DNA of 64,000 nt from Equus caballus (GCF_041296265.1 NC_091699.1:51744101-51808100), one strand, 5' to 3'. Shown: positions 45,632 to 57,934, counted from the stretch's first letter. Numbers and translations: made by a program. The notes: a model not told the origin generated them from the letters alone.

Positions 45632-47226
45632 CTGTGAGTAAAGAAACAGTGATCTCTTATAAGGTCCTGGAATGTGTTTAGTACCCCACCATGGATGCAA
45701 GCCATCTTATACAGTACTAGGTTTTTAAAGTTGGAACATAGATTTCTACATTTAACTGAGCTCCCTTTTTTTGGCCAACAATGAACTTTTTTAGTAAAGG
45801 GAAGGTTTGCTGCCAGCTTTTCTGCTCACTAGACGGACAGCCCAGCTCTGTTGGGGAAATTCACGAAAGCATCATCTCTCCAAATAAAATCTGGTGTTCT
45901 GTCACCACAGGGAGTGAATGGGGCTTTGATAAGAATTTCAAGAAACTGAGTCAGGCGCCGTCCAACACCGTCTTATAGTCCGTGCTGAAGCTGCCGGTCC
46001 CTGGAGTTAGCTTCCTCAGAGCATCCCCACGAGTGTGCCAGTCATCATGACCAGTTCCCAAGGGCGCTCTGCATGCCAACCAGTGTTCTAAGCTTCACAT
46101 CCATTCAGTCATTAAACCTCAAGCTGACTCTAGGAGGCAGGTCATGTTACTGTCCCCATTTTGCACATAAGGACCTTGAAGCACAGAGAGGATGAGTAAC
46201 TTGCCCAAAGACACGCAGCTAGGAGGCAAGTGATTTTGAATGCAGGCAGCCTGCACTTTTATCCACCATGCCACCCTTCCTCCTTGGTGAGAGGACTAAG
46301 GAGTGGGACTGTTAGCCTGGCACCTCATTGTGGTCAGAATGAAAGGGGATCATGCCCACATGCCCCTCACAAGGTCATAGGAGCCAGCAGCCACTTTGTA
46401 AACGCCAGACTGCCTGTCTCACATTGTCTCTGAAGTTTGTGTTTGTAGTTCCTGAGCTGCTAAAACTAAGAGCTCCCACACATACATGAGAAATGGCCAA
46501 GTGGAAAATATTTCATTCACCACCATACGTTCCGGGTTAGCTTGGCCCCTTCGCAGCCTGCTGGCTTGCCTGGTCTACTTCAGCTCCACTGCTCGGCTCA
46601 GAATTGCCTCTAATTATCTTTGTACGTCTCAAGCTCCCTGTGCCTCACGTTAGGCAGCTGGGAGAAGCACACAGAAAATTTCACCTTTAAATTCTGAGCC
46701 AGCAAAGGAATCATACACTCCATGTGTTGCAGAACTGATATATTAAAGGAAAACTTTATATCATATTGCAATTTGATATTAATTTGGAGAATATTTAGGC
46801 TTCCCTTTTTTCTGGGGAAAAACAAAACGAAACAAAAGAACCAGACTTAACACAACTTGTGGTTGGCCCCACGTTCAAGGGCATCCCCTGCGGAGGCTGT
46901 CGTGCTCCTCACCAGAAGATAACCTCTTCCAAGAGTTTGGCCAACCATCATCTCTCTGAAAATCTCTCTTTTGAAAGGCGAGGGTTTAAAAGAAAAAATT
47001 CTCCCTTTAAAAACTTTCATTCATAATCATGTTTTATATCTTTGATGTTATCATGGTCTGAAACTCTTTCTAAATCCTAAGTCTTTCCTTGTCTCAAAGA
47101 TGGTATTTTAGGATAGTTCTACGAGCAGCTGGTATGGTTTAATGTCTTCTCTGGGTTTCCTCTACAGGCTGTTACTCAGCCAGGAGCTGAGCTGACTAGT
47201 GGCAAAGGGGCTGGGAGGTGACTTAC
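45632..47226 (-). other. CCR5: CCR5 intron before the coding exon
   Basis: Acceptor TTTCTTTACTCACAG followed by GGTTGAGCAAG and the ATG; human has GGTGGAACAAG at the same place (from memory). The donor is CCTG/GTAAGTCACC at 47,226. About 1.6 kb, with a MIR at 46,085-46,270. Confidence 0.88.
46085..46270 (-). repeat. MIR SINE, antisense, in CCR5 intron
   Basis: GTGTTCTAAGCTTCACATCC, CCCATTTTGCACATAAGGAC, GAGTAACTTGCCCAAAGACA and GCAGCTAGGAGGCAAG are reversed MIR. From memory the human CCR5 intron holds a MIR at the same place, so the insertion predates the split. Confidence 0.85.
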
Positions 47227-47520
47227 CAGGAGGCCTTCTCGTCAGGGCACAGATGTCTCAGCTGCTCTGCTCTGCTGAGCTGTGTGAATCAAACATATAG
47301 ACAGTGTGAAAGTAGGAAATGCAGCTTCTTTGAAAGGGGGTGGAGTTTAATGAACAAGTATATTACCAGGCAAAAAAATCAGAGAACAGTTCTTCTTTTT
47401 TTTTTTTTTTCCTATTGAGCTAAAAATAGGCTGGAGACTAGACCTCCGTCTGAGAGTGTACTCGCCGTCTCCCCCGAGTGCGCCGTCTTCTTTTGGTTCT
47501 CTGCTCGTCCACTGCGCAGT
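47227..47520 (-). other. CCR5: CCR5 non-coding exon 2
   Basis: Acceptor TTTTCTAACAG ends at 47,521 and the exon starts ACTGCGCAGTGGACGAGCAG; it ends CCTCCTG before GTAAGT. Within it AAGAAGAACTGTTCTCTGAT and AGCATTTCCTACTTT-like text align by eye with the human exon 2 region. The left 70-80 bases also serve as the first exon of transcripts started from the downstream promoter. It carries a 17-base T-run on the plus strand at about 47,395-47,411. Confidence 0.8.
47300..47420 (-). promoter_or_regulatory. CCR5: CCR5 proximal (downstream) promoter
   Basis: The minus strand carries CTCCACCCCC (KLF-type CACCC box, 47,336-47,345) and GCATTTCCTACTTT before CTGTCTATATG. In human, transcription from the downstream promoter starts just after this stretch, upstream of the CACAGCTC sequence also present here. 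Location is by resemblance to the human region from memory; factor binding is inferred. Confidence 0.6.
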
Positions 47521-48895
47521 CTGTTAGAAAACAGAAAGAACTGAAGGATGTTAGAACTAGAAGGACATTCACACCATCTAGTCCAAAGCCCTCATTTCCT
47601 GAAAGAAACTGCTGTCCAGGAAGCAGATGATGTCTACAAGACCTCAGGGCTTATCGGTGGTGAGGCGAAAAGGGTGAGAGATTCTGATTCTGTTCCTATT
47701 TGTCCTCCAGGAAAACCAGCTGGAACCAACTTCAAAGTGGGACAGGAGTGCCTCACACCAACCCCACGCTCCCCTTTATCCACTCTCCTCCCATCCCCCC
47801 CGCCCACCTCGACTCACACACTCGCTCACCACTCAATACTGTTTTTCTCTGTAAACTAAAATAACATTGTCTAAAGGGTTTTAACTACAGGTTCACCTTG
47901 CAGCTAAACACGTCGCCCAGCTTTCTCCGCGTCAGGTACCTGAGGGGCGGTGGGGGGTGTCGTTATGAATGTTCCCTCTGCCTCGTCACTGTCTTGCAGC
48001 CCTCCACGCCAGCAGCACCTGTGAGCGCCTGTGCTGGGCCAGATGGAGAGGCAGCGGACCTCCTCCCGCCACGCACACAGTCTATCTGGAGTATGAGAAA
48101 TTTTCAACAGGAAATGGGCAAAAATTGACAGAGGGACAGGGTCAGGTTCAGGATCATACGAGCAGACTACTGTATAGGCAGTCACATCGAGCTTTCTTCG
48201 TGGTTGGTTCCTTATCTACAAACCTCAACTGTTGACAACAGAGCTGAGAACACAGGGGAGAGCCGCTCCTGAGCCACAAGCACGCCCTCTGGGGGTGTCT
48301 GTTTCCTCATTATGAGGTAAGAAGCGTTGGCTTCTGAGCTAAGGGATGGCAAAGGAGACCCTAAGCTTGTGGAGGCAGCCTCCCCCTCGGGCTGAGCAAG
48401 CGACCTCTTCAGGCAGACGCCCGAGCTTGAGGCCTGCCCGACCCTCAGCTTTCCCATCTGTGCGCTGGGCTGCACACTCCAGCTGCTCCCCGGGTCTGTT
48501 GGGAGGATTCTGTGAGGCAGCCCCGTCCAGGATTTAGCACAGAATATTCTCTCAATAAACCTCAAAGTCTTAGTTACTCATTCCGCGATGTTTTCTTAGA
48601 GAGAGTTTATTTTATAAAATTCTAACAAAATTGGTTCGCTGGGGTCCCCGTCTAGAGCAGATTAGTGTCAGCGAACTAGAGGGTGGAAGGGTGAAGCTAA
48701 TGGTTGGTGCTCAGAGACCAGGAGGAAATGAGTGTCGGGGAAGCCAGGAAAGGCAGAAGTAGCCCAGCGATCAAGAACCAGCCCATATAGGGTGATGGTT
48801 TGTGTTACAACAGCGCCCAACGACCAGCAATCAAAACCAGGACAGTGAATCGTGCAAAAGATGTTCCAGTTCATCCTGCATGGGCAATTCGAGAG
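47521..48895 (-). other. CCR5: CCR5 intron 1 and distal promoter region
   Basis: Stretches match human intron 1 by eye: on the minus strand GTTAAAACCCTTTAGACAA (about 47,865-47,885), TTTACAGAGAAAAACAG and, next to the exon 2 acceptor, GAATGTCCTTCTAGTTCT. Exon 1 itself could not be placed with confidence. The segment at 48,230-48,560 is unassigned. Confidence 0.5.
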
Positions 48896-48899
48896 GCGG

Positions 48900-49080
48900 T
48901 GATGAAGAACTGGACTCTGCAGACGTGCTGTGGGGTTTAAACCCCGGTTTCACTGTTTCCTTCTTGACTCTGAACGAGTTACTGAAACTCTCAAGCCTCA
49001 GTTTTCTTATCTGTAAAATGGGGGCAAAAACCCCAAAACACAAACCTACTCGATAGGTCTGCGGTCAAGATCAAATGATA
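48900..49080 (+). repeat. MIR SINE
   Basis: CTCAAGCCTCAGTTTTCTTA and TCTGTAAAATGGGGGCAAAA with a later GATCAAATGATACAACA follow forward MIR. Confidence 0.8.
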
Positions 49081-49389
49081 CAACAAGGGTAGGGTCTTTG
49101 CAGATCCCGGCCCTCTGCGAGCTACTGAAGCAGTGAAATATGGGCCACACAGAGATCCACATGCACATTCATAGAAAATAGGTCAGCTAAATTCAGTTTG
49201 TTTCTCTGAAGAGCATTCTGTGTGCCCTGGCGATGCACGTGGGTGGAACTGTCAGATGCTGCTGGAGAAATGTTACATTTCTGTCTGTGACAGTGGCCGG
49301 GTCTTACTTTGACCACAGGAGCCAAGGCTTTGCCCTGTGTTCTGGGTCTCCGTCACAGGGGTGGTGGAGCTCGTGAAGGCGTGCCCACC

Positions 49390-49525
49390 TGCAGAGGGCG
49401 GCCTGGAGTAGTGGAGCAGCCTCAGAGTCACCCAGACCCTGCTGCTGACTGTGGTGTGCCCTGGGTAAGATACTTCCTTTCTCTGAGCTTTCATTTCCTC
49501 ATCTGTCAAGTGATGTGCTAGCCCT
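49390..49525 (+). repeat. MIR SINE fragment
   Basis: GGGTAAGATACTTCCTTTCT, GAGCTTTCATTTCCTCATCT and GTCAAGTG are diverged forward MIR core. Confidence 0.7.
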
Positions 49526-50520
49526 GGGGGTCCCAAAGCAGCTCCCCCCTTAATTACTAAACGACTCCAAGGCCAGGTTGGTTTGGAAAATACACGTTGG
49601 GTGGGAAACAGGGTGAGGATTCAGAGGCTGAAACAAGGAAGCCCAGTTTAGCAGGGTGCGTTACCTCCTTTCAGGTTTCTGGGTCCAGAGGTGAGGTGAG
49701 GTCACCTCTCGGACCGGGATTCATCCCAAGGATGCACGAGGAAGTGAGGACCCATGGGAACTTCTTCAGCATTTCATCAATGGAACATTGTTCTGGCTTA
49801 AACAACAGTGACTGCAAACTAGGGGTTTCTCATGCTGTGACTTTGTTTCTCTGCTTCTCTTTCTACCTTGGCCCTTCCAGGTTGCAGAGTCTCATTCACA
49901 TATATATACGGCATTCAGGCTCCCCAGGAGACATGAGCCTTAGACTGGCTTGTCACTCTAGACTTGGTATCCATATTGGAGAGTGTCTGGTGCCAGTCCT
50001 CCTTTCTGGGCACTGGCCAGCCTTTAGACAACTGCTCCAAACCTAGACACTGCACCCAAGTTCCAAGGGTCATTCACTCTCCTTGCCCACGCCGTCCCTG
50101 GACCGTCGACTCAGAGCATCTCCCCCAGCATGGGAGAACGTCAGCCTTCCCCTTGGGTGCCAAGGGCCCACTGCGTGAGCCCGACGAGCTGAAACTGCCA
50201 CACAGTGGCTGCCATGAACACAGCCGGGGCTCGAGTGGGCTCTGGGTCTGTGTCAGTCAACAGTGCAATGGGCCACAGAAACGTAGGATTCTCATTGTGT
50301 GAGATGAGGAAAAACAGAGAAATAGAAAGTAGGAACAAAATTAGGCACATTTTCACAATCTCAGAACAACCCCTCTTGACACTTGATGTTTCAATCCAGA
50401 CCTTTTGCTGTGCATACTTTTTGCTTAACTGTCCCCTCACAGCACCAGTTCTGTATGATGCTCTTTTCTTTTTTGCTCAAGATTGCAGTATAGACATTTT
50501 CTCATGTTGTTAAAAAACTC
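49526..50520. other. Intergenic, nothing recognised
   Basis: Open frames at 49,597-50,046 and 49,964-50,302 have no domain or conserved motif. No repeat recognised. Confidence 0.4.
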
Positions 50521-50800
50521 TTTGTGAGTATAGTTCTTTGTTACTTTTACTGAGGTGTCACTCACATGCAGCACAGGCCACTAATCCTTCGTGTCAGCGT
50601 GGAGAGGTTTGCCATGCATGCACCCAGGGAACCACCACCCAGCTCGAGATGATCACCCAGAAGCCTCCCCCAGAGGCAAGGGCCACTCTGACCTCTGTCG
50701 TCATGGATTGGATGTGCCCGCTCTTTAACTTCATATAAATGCCATCACAGATGCTGTCCCCTTTCATGTCTGGCTTCCTTTGGTGAACAGAATGCCGTGA
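50521..50800 (-). repeat. L1 fragment, antisense
   Basis: Diverged antisense L1 text comparable with that at 9.53 kb: TTTTACTGAGGTGTCACTCA, then ACCACCACCCAGCTCGAGAT, CTTCATATAAATGCCATCAC and TGGCTTCCTTTGGTGAACAG. Confidence 0.6.
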
Positions 50801-52458
50801 CTGGATGTGACAGAGCTCTGCGATGACAGTCGGGCTCTCTCTGTGGTGCACTAATGTGGACACTGTGTTTTGCATGTTGCTGTCAGTGCTCGTATCCCGG
50901 CCCAGGAGGATGCTCCCAGTGGCCCCAAAGCCACCTTCACCAGGAGAACCAGAGATCCCCGTGATCCTCGCAAAATAGGAAGACTCCACCCCCGGGGGGT
51001 CGCATTTTGTCACCTGTGTGCCTCAGCAATGATGCTGGGTGCTGTGACTCCCAGCAGTCCTTCGCCTTCTGCCTCAGACGCTTCATGGGGAGCGGGGTGG
51101 GGAGGTCACTGTGCTGTCCTCTCCCTTCCCGCTGTCTCTGTCCTCTAGAGCCTCCCCTTTTCCCAGCCCACGAGTACATCCCCCATGCCCTATGCACGTC
51201 GTCGAACCAAGTAGAGGCCTGCAGGCTGCTGCCTCTGCCCTTTGTTAGATGTGTCCGGACGCGCTGGAAACCCACTCACTCAGTGGGGGCGTCTGCTGTG
51301 TGCATTTTGGGTATTGCTTTCGGATCAGGGCCCAGACCTGGGCCAACGCAATCTTAGGTGCAGTGACAGAAGCCGAATGCACCGATTAAGGTCTATCACA
51401 GGCCACTGGGATCTTCAGGGGTCGGATCACACCTGTAGCTCTCGATTCAGCTCTGTGATAACAGGATATCATGTGGGACTTTTCTTGTCCCAGAACTGGC
51501 AACTACGGCCTGAGGCTGACGGCAACAGGTGTCAAGTACCCGCCAGTTTTAAAACCACTGACACCTGGGCTCACCCACCGCCTCCAGGGCTGACAAAGAG
51601 TGACAGAATCAGCCCTGTGCCCCCATCACCAGGTCAACTCCTCCCACCGTGTCCCACAGAAGGAGACAAGCTTGCGGGGGAGAGGGCTGTAGAAGTGGGT
51701 GGGATTGACGGGGAGGAGGAGGGTTCCTCTCCACAAAGCCATGGGAGGGGCTCTGAGACAATCATGTGAGGAATGGGGACTTGCAAGAAGGGGAGGCCAG
51801 CACCTCCTTCCTGGGTGGGGCATCCACTAGGCAGCAGACCAGCTGAGCAGAGGAAGAGGACATGGGAGAGGTGATGGTGGAGACAGGGTGTGGCACTGAG
51901 GCAGCAAGGACGTCCCGAGGATGTGAGAGCACCCCTGGGTCAGGGTACAAACATGGTGCCAAAGTGGTGAGTCTGAGGAAATTTCCAACCTCAGTCACTC
52001 ACCACACCCAGGGCCAGCCCGCCCCTCAATTCCTGGGCAGCTGCACAGAGGTGGCTCATCAGCCGGGTTTACACTTCTCTGCCCGTGCGTTTCCTCTTGG
52101 AGGCGCTTGGTAGACTTTGCCGCTGGCTGATCACCGGAGGCCATCTCAGTTTGTCAGGGAGATGTGAATAATGAGCAAAAGCAAAAGTGGAAAGATGGCA
52201 TCTTGATGGGTGCCTCCCAGGAAGCTGCAGGGCCTCTCGGAGAAATGCTCCAACCCGGCCAGCTGCTTTGAGCACCGCAGATCAAGGAGGACGGCATGGG
52301 GCAGACTACGTCAAGCCCCCAACTCCACCAAGAGTCTTGAGAGACCCAGACCTTGGAATGGTGACCTTTCCTGAGCTCTGCTTCCCTCACACAGCCCACT
52401 CAAAGGTTCTCCCCTGGTTAAAGGAGACTCGAGGTTTCCACTGCTAGAAATGGAGATT
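50801..52458. other. Intergenic, nothing recognised
   Basis: GC-moderate. A 175-residue frame at 51,242-51,769 and several opposing frames have no recognisable domain and overlap each other on both strands, as expected of non-coding DNA with few A/T-rich stops. Confidence 0.4.
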
Positions 52459-52471
52459 GTTGGCAACTTTT

Positions 52472-52733
52472 TTTTTATTAAAGATTAGCACCTGAGCTAA
52501 CAACTATTGCCAATCTTCTCTTTTTTTTCTTTATGCTTTTTCTCCCCAAGTCCTCCTGGTACATAGTTGTATATTTTAGTTGTGGGTCCTTCTAGTTGTG
52601 GTATGAGGGACGCCGCCTCAGCGTGGCCTGATGAGCTGGGCCATGTCCGCGCTCAGGATCCTAACCAGTGAAACCCTGGGCCACCGAAGCAGAGTGCACG
52701 ATCTTAACTTCTTGGCCACGGGGCCGACCCCCG
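52472..52733 (-). repeat. ERE-type SINE, long variant
   Basis: T-run, body (AAAGATTAGCACCTGAGCTA), the variant middle with GTTGTGGGTCCTTCTAGTTG and the head ending TTGGCCACGGGGCCGACCCC. Target-site duplication GTTGGCAACTTTT at 52,459-52,471 and GTCGGCAACTTTT at 52,734-52,746. Confidence 0.92.
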
Positions 52734-52746
52734 GTCGGCAACTTTT

Positions 52747-53540
52747 AAGTGGCAGTTTCTTTATTGGCAACAAAATCCTCCTGTACAATTATTATCACTG
52801 AGTTAGTCACTCTCTCCTCTGGGCTCTCAAAAAATGTCACTTATGCCTCTATTTCTGTGCTCTGCACAGTGCACTGTGATTTACAAATATTCCGTTCTCT
52901 ACCGCTCCTCCCCATCAGCAGTCCCTGGACTTGGAAGTCTAAGGGCATGGGCAGTGACACATCCGTCTTTACATACACGACCCAGTCTGGCACGTGGTAG
53001 ATGCCCAGGTGTGTTTGTCACATTGAATTCCATGATGGAAAAACAAATGGACACTTCTCCAAATTTTGTTTATGAAGTCATTACATGCCATATGTATTAA
53101 TTAGCTCTTGTTTTTAGCAAACACCTCCCCCCAGCCCCCAACTCAGTGACTTAAAACAGTAAACGTGGGCCTCTTGCTCCTGTGACATGTGGCTGCCATG
53201 TGGCTGGGACCCTGGCCCTGTTCTCTGTGTCTTCTCGCTTGCTCACCAGGGCCTGGCTGAAGGAGTCACGGTCTGGGACGGGCCCTCCTGTGGCTGCGCA
53301 GGGATAGCCAGGGGCTCAGCGTGACTCCACTTAATTCTCCACTTGGATGAGGCAGATGTCACTTCTGCTCAGTGTCTATAGGCAGAGCCACCTGTGGATC
53401 GGGTGGCGCTGTCCCGTCTGCAGGACACACTGCAAGCCACAGGGCAAGGACCGGCATGTGTGATCACACAGGGGAAGGAGTGAAAATTCGTGAACAATAA
53501 GACAATCTATCACACCACAGTATGACAAAGCGGGCAGGCT
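52747..53540. other. Intergenic; possible old repeat at 53.1-53.5 kb
   Basis: About 53,100-53,510 has CTCAGTGACTTAAAACAGTA and a later GAGCCACCTGTGGATCGG, with a layout suggestive of an old mammalian LTR or MER repeat, but I cannot assign it. Confidence 0.35.
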
Positions 53541-53544
53541 TCTT

Positions 53545-53690
53545 TTATTGTGGTAAGAATACTTAACATGGGGTCTACCCTCTTAACAGATGTTTAAGTG
53601 TATAATACAGCATTGTTACCTATAGGCACAGTGTTGTACAGCAGATATTTAGAACTCATTCATCTTGTATAACTGAAATTTCATGCGCAC
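53545..53690 (-). repeat. L1 3' UTR fragment, antisense
   Basis: TGTGGTAAGAATACTTAACA, GTCTACCCTCTTAACAGATG and CAGTGTTGTACAGCAGATAT are the reversed end of an L1MA/L1MB-like 3' UTR. Confidence 0.75.
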
Positions 53691-53935
53691 TGATAAATGG
53701 ATAAAGAAAATGTGGTATATACCTAGAATGGATTATACAGGCTTAAAAAGAAGGAAATCCTGCAATATGCAACAACATGGATGAATCTGGAGGACATCAT
53801 GCTAAGTGAAGTAAGCCAATCAGAGTAGGACAAATACTGCATGATTCCACTTACATGAGGTACCTAAAACAGTCAAACTCATAGTTGTGAAGAATGGAAT
53901 GGTGCTTGCCAGAGGCTGGGGGAGCAGGAAATGCA
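53691..53935 (+). repeat. L1 ORF2 end and 3' UTR fragment, sense
   Basis: AAATGGATAAAGAAAATGTG, CAACAACATGGATGAATCTG, TAAGTGAAGTAAGCCAATCA and GGTGCTTGCCAGAGGCTGGG are sense L1 text, opposite in direction to the piece directly to its left. Confidence 0.8.
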
Positions 53936-54423
53936 GAGTTGCTAATCAGTTTCTTTTTTAAAACAATCTAGTTAGAGCATTGATTCATTTTCCAAGTTAT
54001 AGGTTTTTTTAAAACAATATTTAGACTTCATTATCATCAAAACGAAAGTGAATGCATTCATTAGGATAATGCAAATGTCTGAAGGTGAAGTAGTGACCTC
54101 CCCTCCCCCACGCCCATCCCAACACATACCATTTCTCTCTGAAACCTTCTGCAGCCACCAGGCAAGAAAGTAAAACCATGGTAACTTCCAGCTCCTGAGT
54201 TGCCAGGTTCCAGAAGCCCATTGTTTCTCACTTGTATCAGATCAGAAATGCACTGGGCAAAATTCCTAACATTCTTGATGTTCTTAACTTGGCTCTACTG
54301 TGAGGAGAGGCAAGTCTTGGCTTACTTAAGTGACCAACTCCCCTCCTTTACAAACAAGGTTGGAAAACTGTGATTAGGGCTCATCTTGATTTAGGAGTTC
54401 CCATTGGCCAGACAGGACCTTTT

Positions 54424-54661
54424 TTATTTTTTTGAGGAAGATTAGCCCTGAGCTAACATCTGCCAATCCTCCTCTTTTTGCTGATGAAGCCTGGCCCTGA
54501 GCAAGATCTGTGCACATCTTCCTCTACTTTATATGTGGGACGCCTACCACACCATGGCTTGCCAAGCGGTGCCATGTCCGCACCCGGGATTTGAACCGGC
54601 GAACCCTGAGCCGCCAAAGCAGAACATGTGAACTTCACTGCTGTGCCACTGGGCTGGCCCC
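54424..54661 (-). repeat. ERE-type SINE
   Basis: T-rich end, two body repeats (GAGGAAGATTAGCCCTGAGC and GATGAAGCCTGGCCCTGAGC), GGGACGCCTACCACACCATG and the head ending CCACTGGGCTGGCCCC. Target-site duplication CAGACAGGACCTTTT (54,409-54,423) and CAGATGGGACCTTTT (54,662-54,676). Confidence 0.93.
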
Positions 54662-54676
54662 CAGATGGGACCTTTT

Positions 54677-55040
54677 GAGCATCAATAAGGACATCTGCAA
54701 AGCACAGAAGCATTCAAATCTGATGAAATCCATGACATCATGATGAAACAAAAAAAGGTTTTTGGCAGCAAGTCTGAGAGAACAAAGGCATAGTTGAGAG
54801 GACAGTCGTGGCATGTGTACTGTGATCCAAATGATGTTATAGACACTACATTACTGTAAACTAGTAAACCCGTAGGTCATAGACCTCCAACTCCCTGATC
54901 AACAACTATTTCTGTTGAGTCGGCAGTTTCCAAAAAAGACAACGTGCTCCAAAATTTTAACCTGAAAACCAGAATTGTTTGTGACTAATACACAATTTCA
55001 GGCTCAGGATGATAGTAACTCTTAATATGATACTTTACTA
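54677..55040. other. Intergenic, nothing recognised
   Basis: Short unique stretch before the ERV fossil. No gene or repeat recognised. Confidence 0.4.
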
Positions 55041-55572
55041 TGTAGTGGAGGAAGACATTTCTTCTACCCACTCTAGGTCCTTCCGGCTGGAAAACGAATT
55101 AAATTCACATGGCACAGAATAACAGGAGAAAATTAAACAAAGCTTCGTAACATGTATACATGGGAGAGACCCAAAACTGAGTAACTCACCAAAATGGCGG
55201 AAGCTCTCACCTTAAATACCATCCTCAGCTGAAGACAAAGGAGGATGTTGGGATTGGGGGGAGTCAGCAATGGGAGATCACCAGCAAAGCACAGTAAACA
55301 AGAGTAAGGTTTTTATGCAGATTTAGGTCCTTGCCTTCCACACTGATTAAGAGTTTCTAGAGATAAGATCATCCCCCCTTCTTCCTGGTACAGAGAGGGA
55401 GACACCTTTACAGATGGATATTTCCTCTAAAAATGTAAATGTCTCTTAACAAAGGGTAAGTAAATTCTACTTTCAGAGTTCCTCTCATGTCTGCAGTTTT
55501 AAAAAGTAACCAGCCCAAAATAATCCTCATGCCAAAGAGACATATCTTGGGGTGGCCAATTCCAGTCCTCCA
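55041..55572 (-). repeat. 3' LTR of the ERV fossil (family A)
   Basis: Starts TGTAGTGGAGGAAG on the plus strand and ends CAGTCCTCCA. Pairs with 63,441-63,973. The adjoining purine-rich tract on the interior side sets this as the 3' LTR of a leftward element. Confidence 0.88.
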
Positions 55573-57341
55573 TAGTCCCTCCTTTCAAACTTTTAAGTTT
55601 CACAGTTCTTTGAAACTTTAAGAGGTTTCATAGTCAGAAGCTGAGTGGTAGATTATTCCATCTCCCGGAACACATTCCTTAGACCTGGTATAGATCAGTC
55701 CAGGGAAATTCATTTTAGAAGTGGTGATGCGGGTGGGCTCCAAATTTGGGCCTATATTGTGGAGGCTAATGATCAGATATTTAATAAGAAGTCTTTCTAT
55801 GGAAAGAAAAAGAAAAACAAGGTTAATGGTTGGAGCAAATTATAAACCGGTTTCTGAGCCCAGGGGGCAGCCAGTCAAGATTTCTAGATGTCAGAGTCGA
55901 AGCATGTTTTGCAGTTTGAGATGTCTGTGATAATGTCATTGGGTGTTAAAGTATCTTTTTGAGTGGCTTCCAGCCTACACAACAACAGACAGGAATCTCT
56001 CTTAAGTTTACATCAAGTTGTGCAGCTTCAGTTTGCAAGGCTTCAGGAAAAAGGGCAGGTTCAGTTCTCAATCATTCCGTATGAAAATAAGGGAAAAATT
56101 TGAAAACGTTAGTTTGGGGATTTGTAGCCAGATATTTCAGGAGACTGAAAGAATTCAGGATCCAGTCCAGTTCACATGTAGAAAAACCCTCAAAGACAAT
56201 TAACAGGACTAGGATCTAATATCCACAAATGTGTATTATAGTTTTTTACTGAAACATAATTTTTCTCTCTAAAATCACTCTCATTTTTACCAAGGATAGC
56301 CAAATTAAGACTAACTGATTTGCCGAATAAGTGTAGTTTCAATAAAACTTGGCCCAATTATTTACGTAAGTGCAGCAAGAATAGCAATTGATCATATAGG
56401 CTCTTAAATCTGCTTTCCTGGAATTTTTTGTGAGGAATCTCAGATTGAACTTTAAAGGCCTCTTGAGGCCAGAAAAGCCAAGCCAAGGACTTGCCATCAG
56501 ATTTTGCCTGCAATACCTACAGATTTGGGTGGACTCCTCTCTTCTTGAGGTCCTCCAAAATATTTCAAGTTTCCTTGCACCTGCCAGATAAGTGAACTTC
56601 CTTACTTACCAGGTAAGACTGCTAGAATCTCTCTAAAAAAGGTACCAGGCCAATATTTCCAAGTGGCTTTATTCCAGAAAGTCAACCTTATTCCTCAAAG
56701 GCAGTATTGTCATATCTATGCCTGTATGTTTCTCTCAAATATGACATTCTGTTCAAAGCCTTGGTAAGATAACCAATGTTTCCACTTGTGTCCTGTTATA
56801 AGGAGAACAGATTCCTATTGAACTTATGCAAATAACTATATTGCCATGAAATAACCATATTCTCTCACTAAGTTTCCAAATTTTGGAGGGATCAGATACA
56901 GAGAAAAAGATAAATGTTTCAGTTCTGCTCGCAAACGTATAATTTCACCAAGTTGCTACAAGTCATAGCTAGCATAAGAGAAAAGAGAAGAAGATTTCCT
57001 TAAATCTGAGAAAACAAAGCAAAACATCAAAAAATGAACAATATTTCAAGCAAAAGTCATAAAAAATTATTATCATCCTCATCAGTTATACAGTCCTGTA
57101 TAATTGATTCTTGATCTTAATCTTCTGTTAGCAGATTTATGAGGTCATCAGTTTCTCCACCAGATTTCTGTAATTTCTTACCCAGTTCAGTTTTATTATC
57201 AGAAACCTGTATTCCAGAGTAAGTGTCAGAGTCTTTTCCATGAATCTTTCTGAAGATGAGACATATTTGCAAAAGCGAAAAGCATCAGAGTAAAACAATA
57301 AATGTCTGTAAACAACAAGACTCAAAAATGGAAATTGACAA

Positions 57342-57890
57342 CAAGTTATTTATCTGACAAAGGGTTAATCTCCATAATATATAAAGAACTCACACAGCTC
57401 AACAACAAAAAATCAAACAACCTGATCAAAAAATGGGCAGGGCACATGAACAGACATTTCTCCAAAGAAGATATATGGATGGCCAATAGGCACATGAAAA
57501 GATGCTCATCGTCACTAATCATCAGGGAAATGCAAATCAAAACTACACTAAGATATCACCTTACACCTGTTAGAATGGCAAAAATATCCAAAACAAAAAG
57601 TGACAAATGTTGGAGAGGTTGTGGAGAAAAAGGAACCCTCATACACTGCTGGTGGGAGTGCAAACTGGTGCAGCCACTATGGAAAACAGTACAGAGATTT
57701 CTCAAAAAATTAAAAATAGAAATACCTTATGACCCAGCCATCCCACTACTGGGTATCTATCCAAAGAACTTGAAATCAGCAATTCCAAAAGTCCCATGCA
57801 CCCCTATGTTCATCGCAGCATTATGTACAATAGCTAAGACGTGGAAGCAACCTAAGTGCCCATCATCTGATGATTGGATAAAGAAGATAT

Positions 57891-57934
<44 letters not shown>

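Noticed and set aside
51242-51769. 175-residue open frame
   Set aside because: No domain, opposing frames of similar size, and no splice or promoter context.
53545-53935. Twin-priming inversion of a single L1
   Set aside because: The inverted part derives from the 3' UTR, downstream of the direct part's start, which is the wrong order for twin priming.
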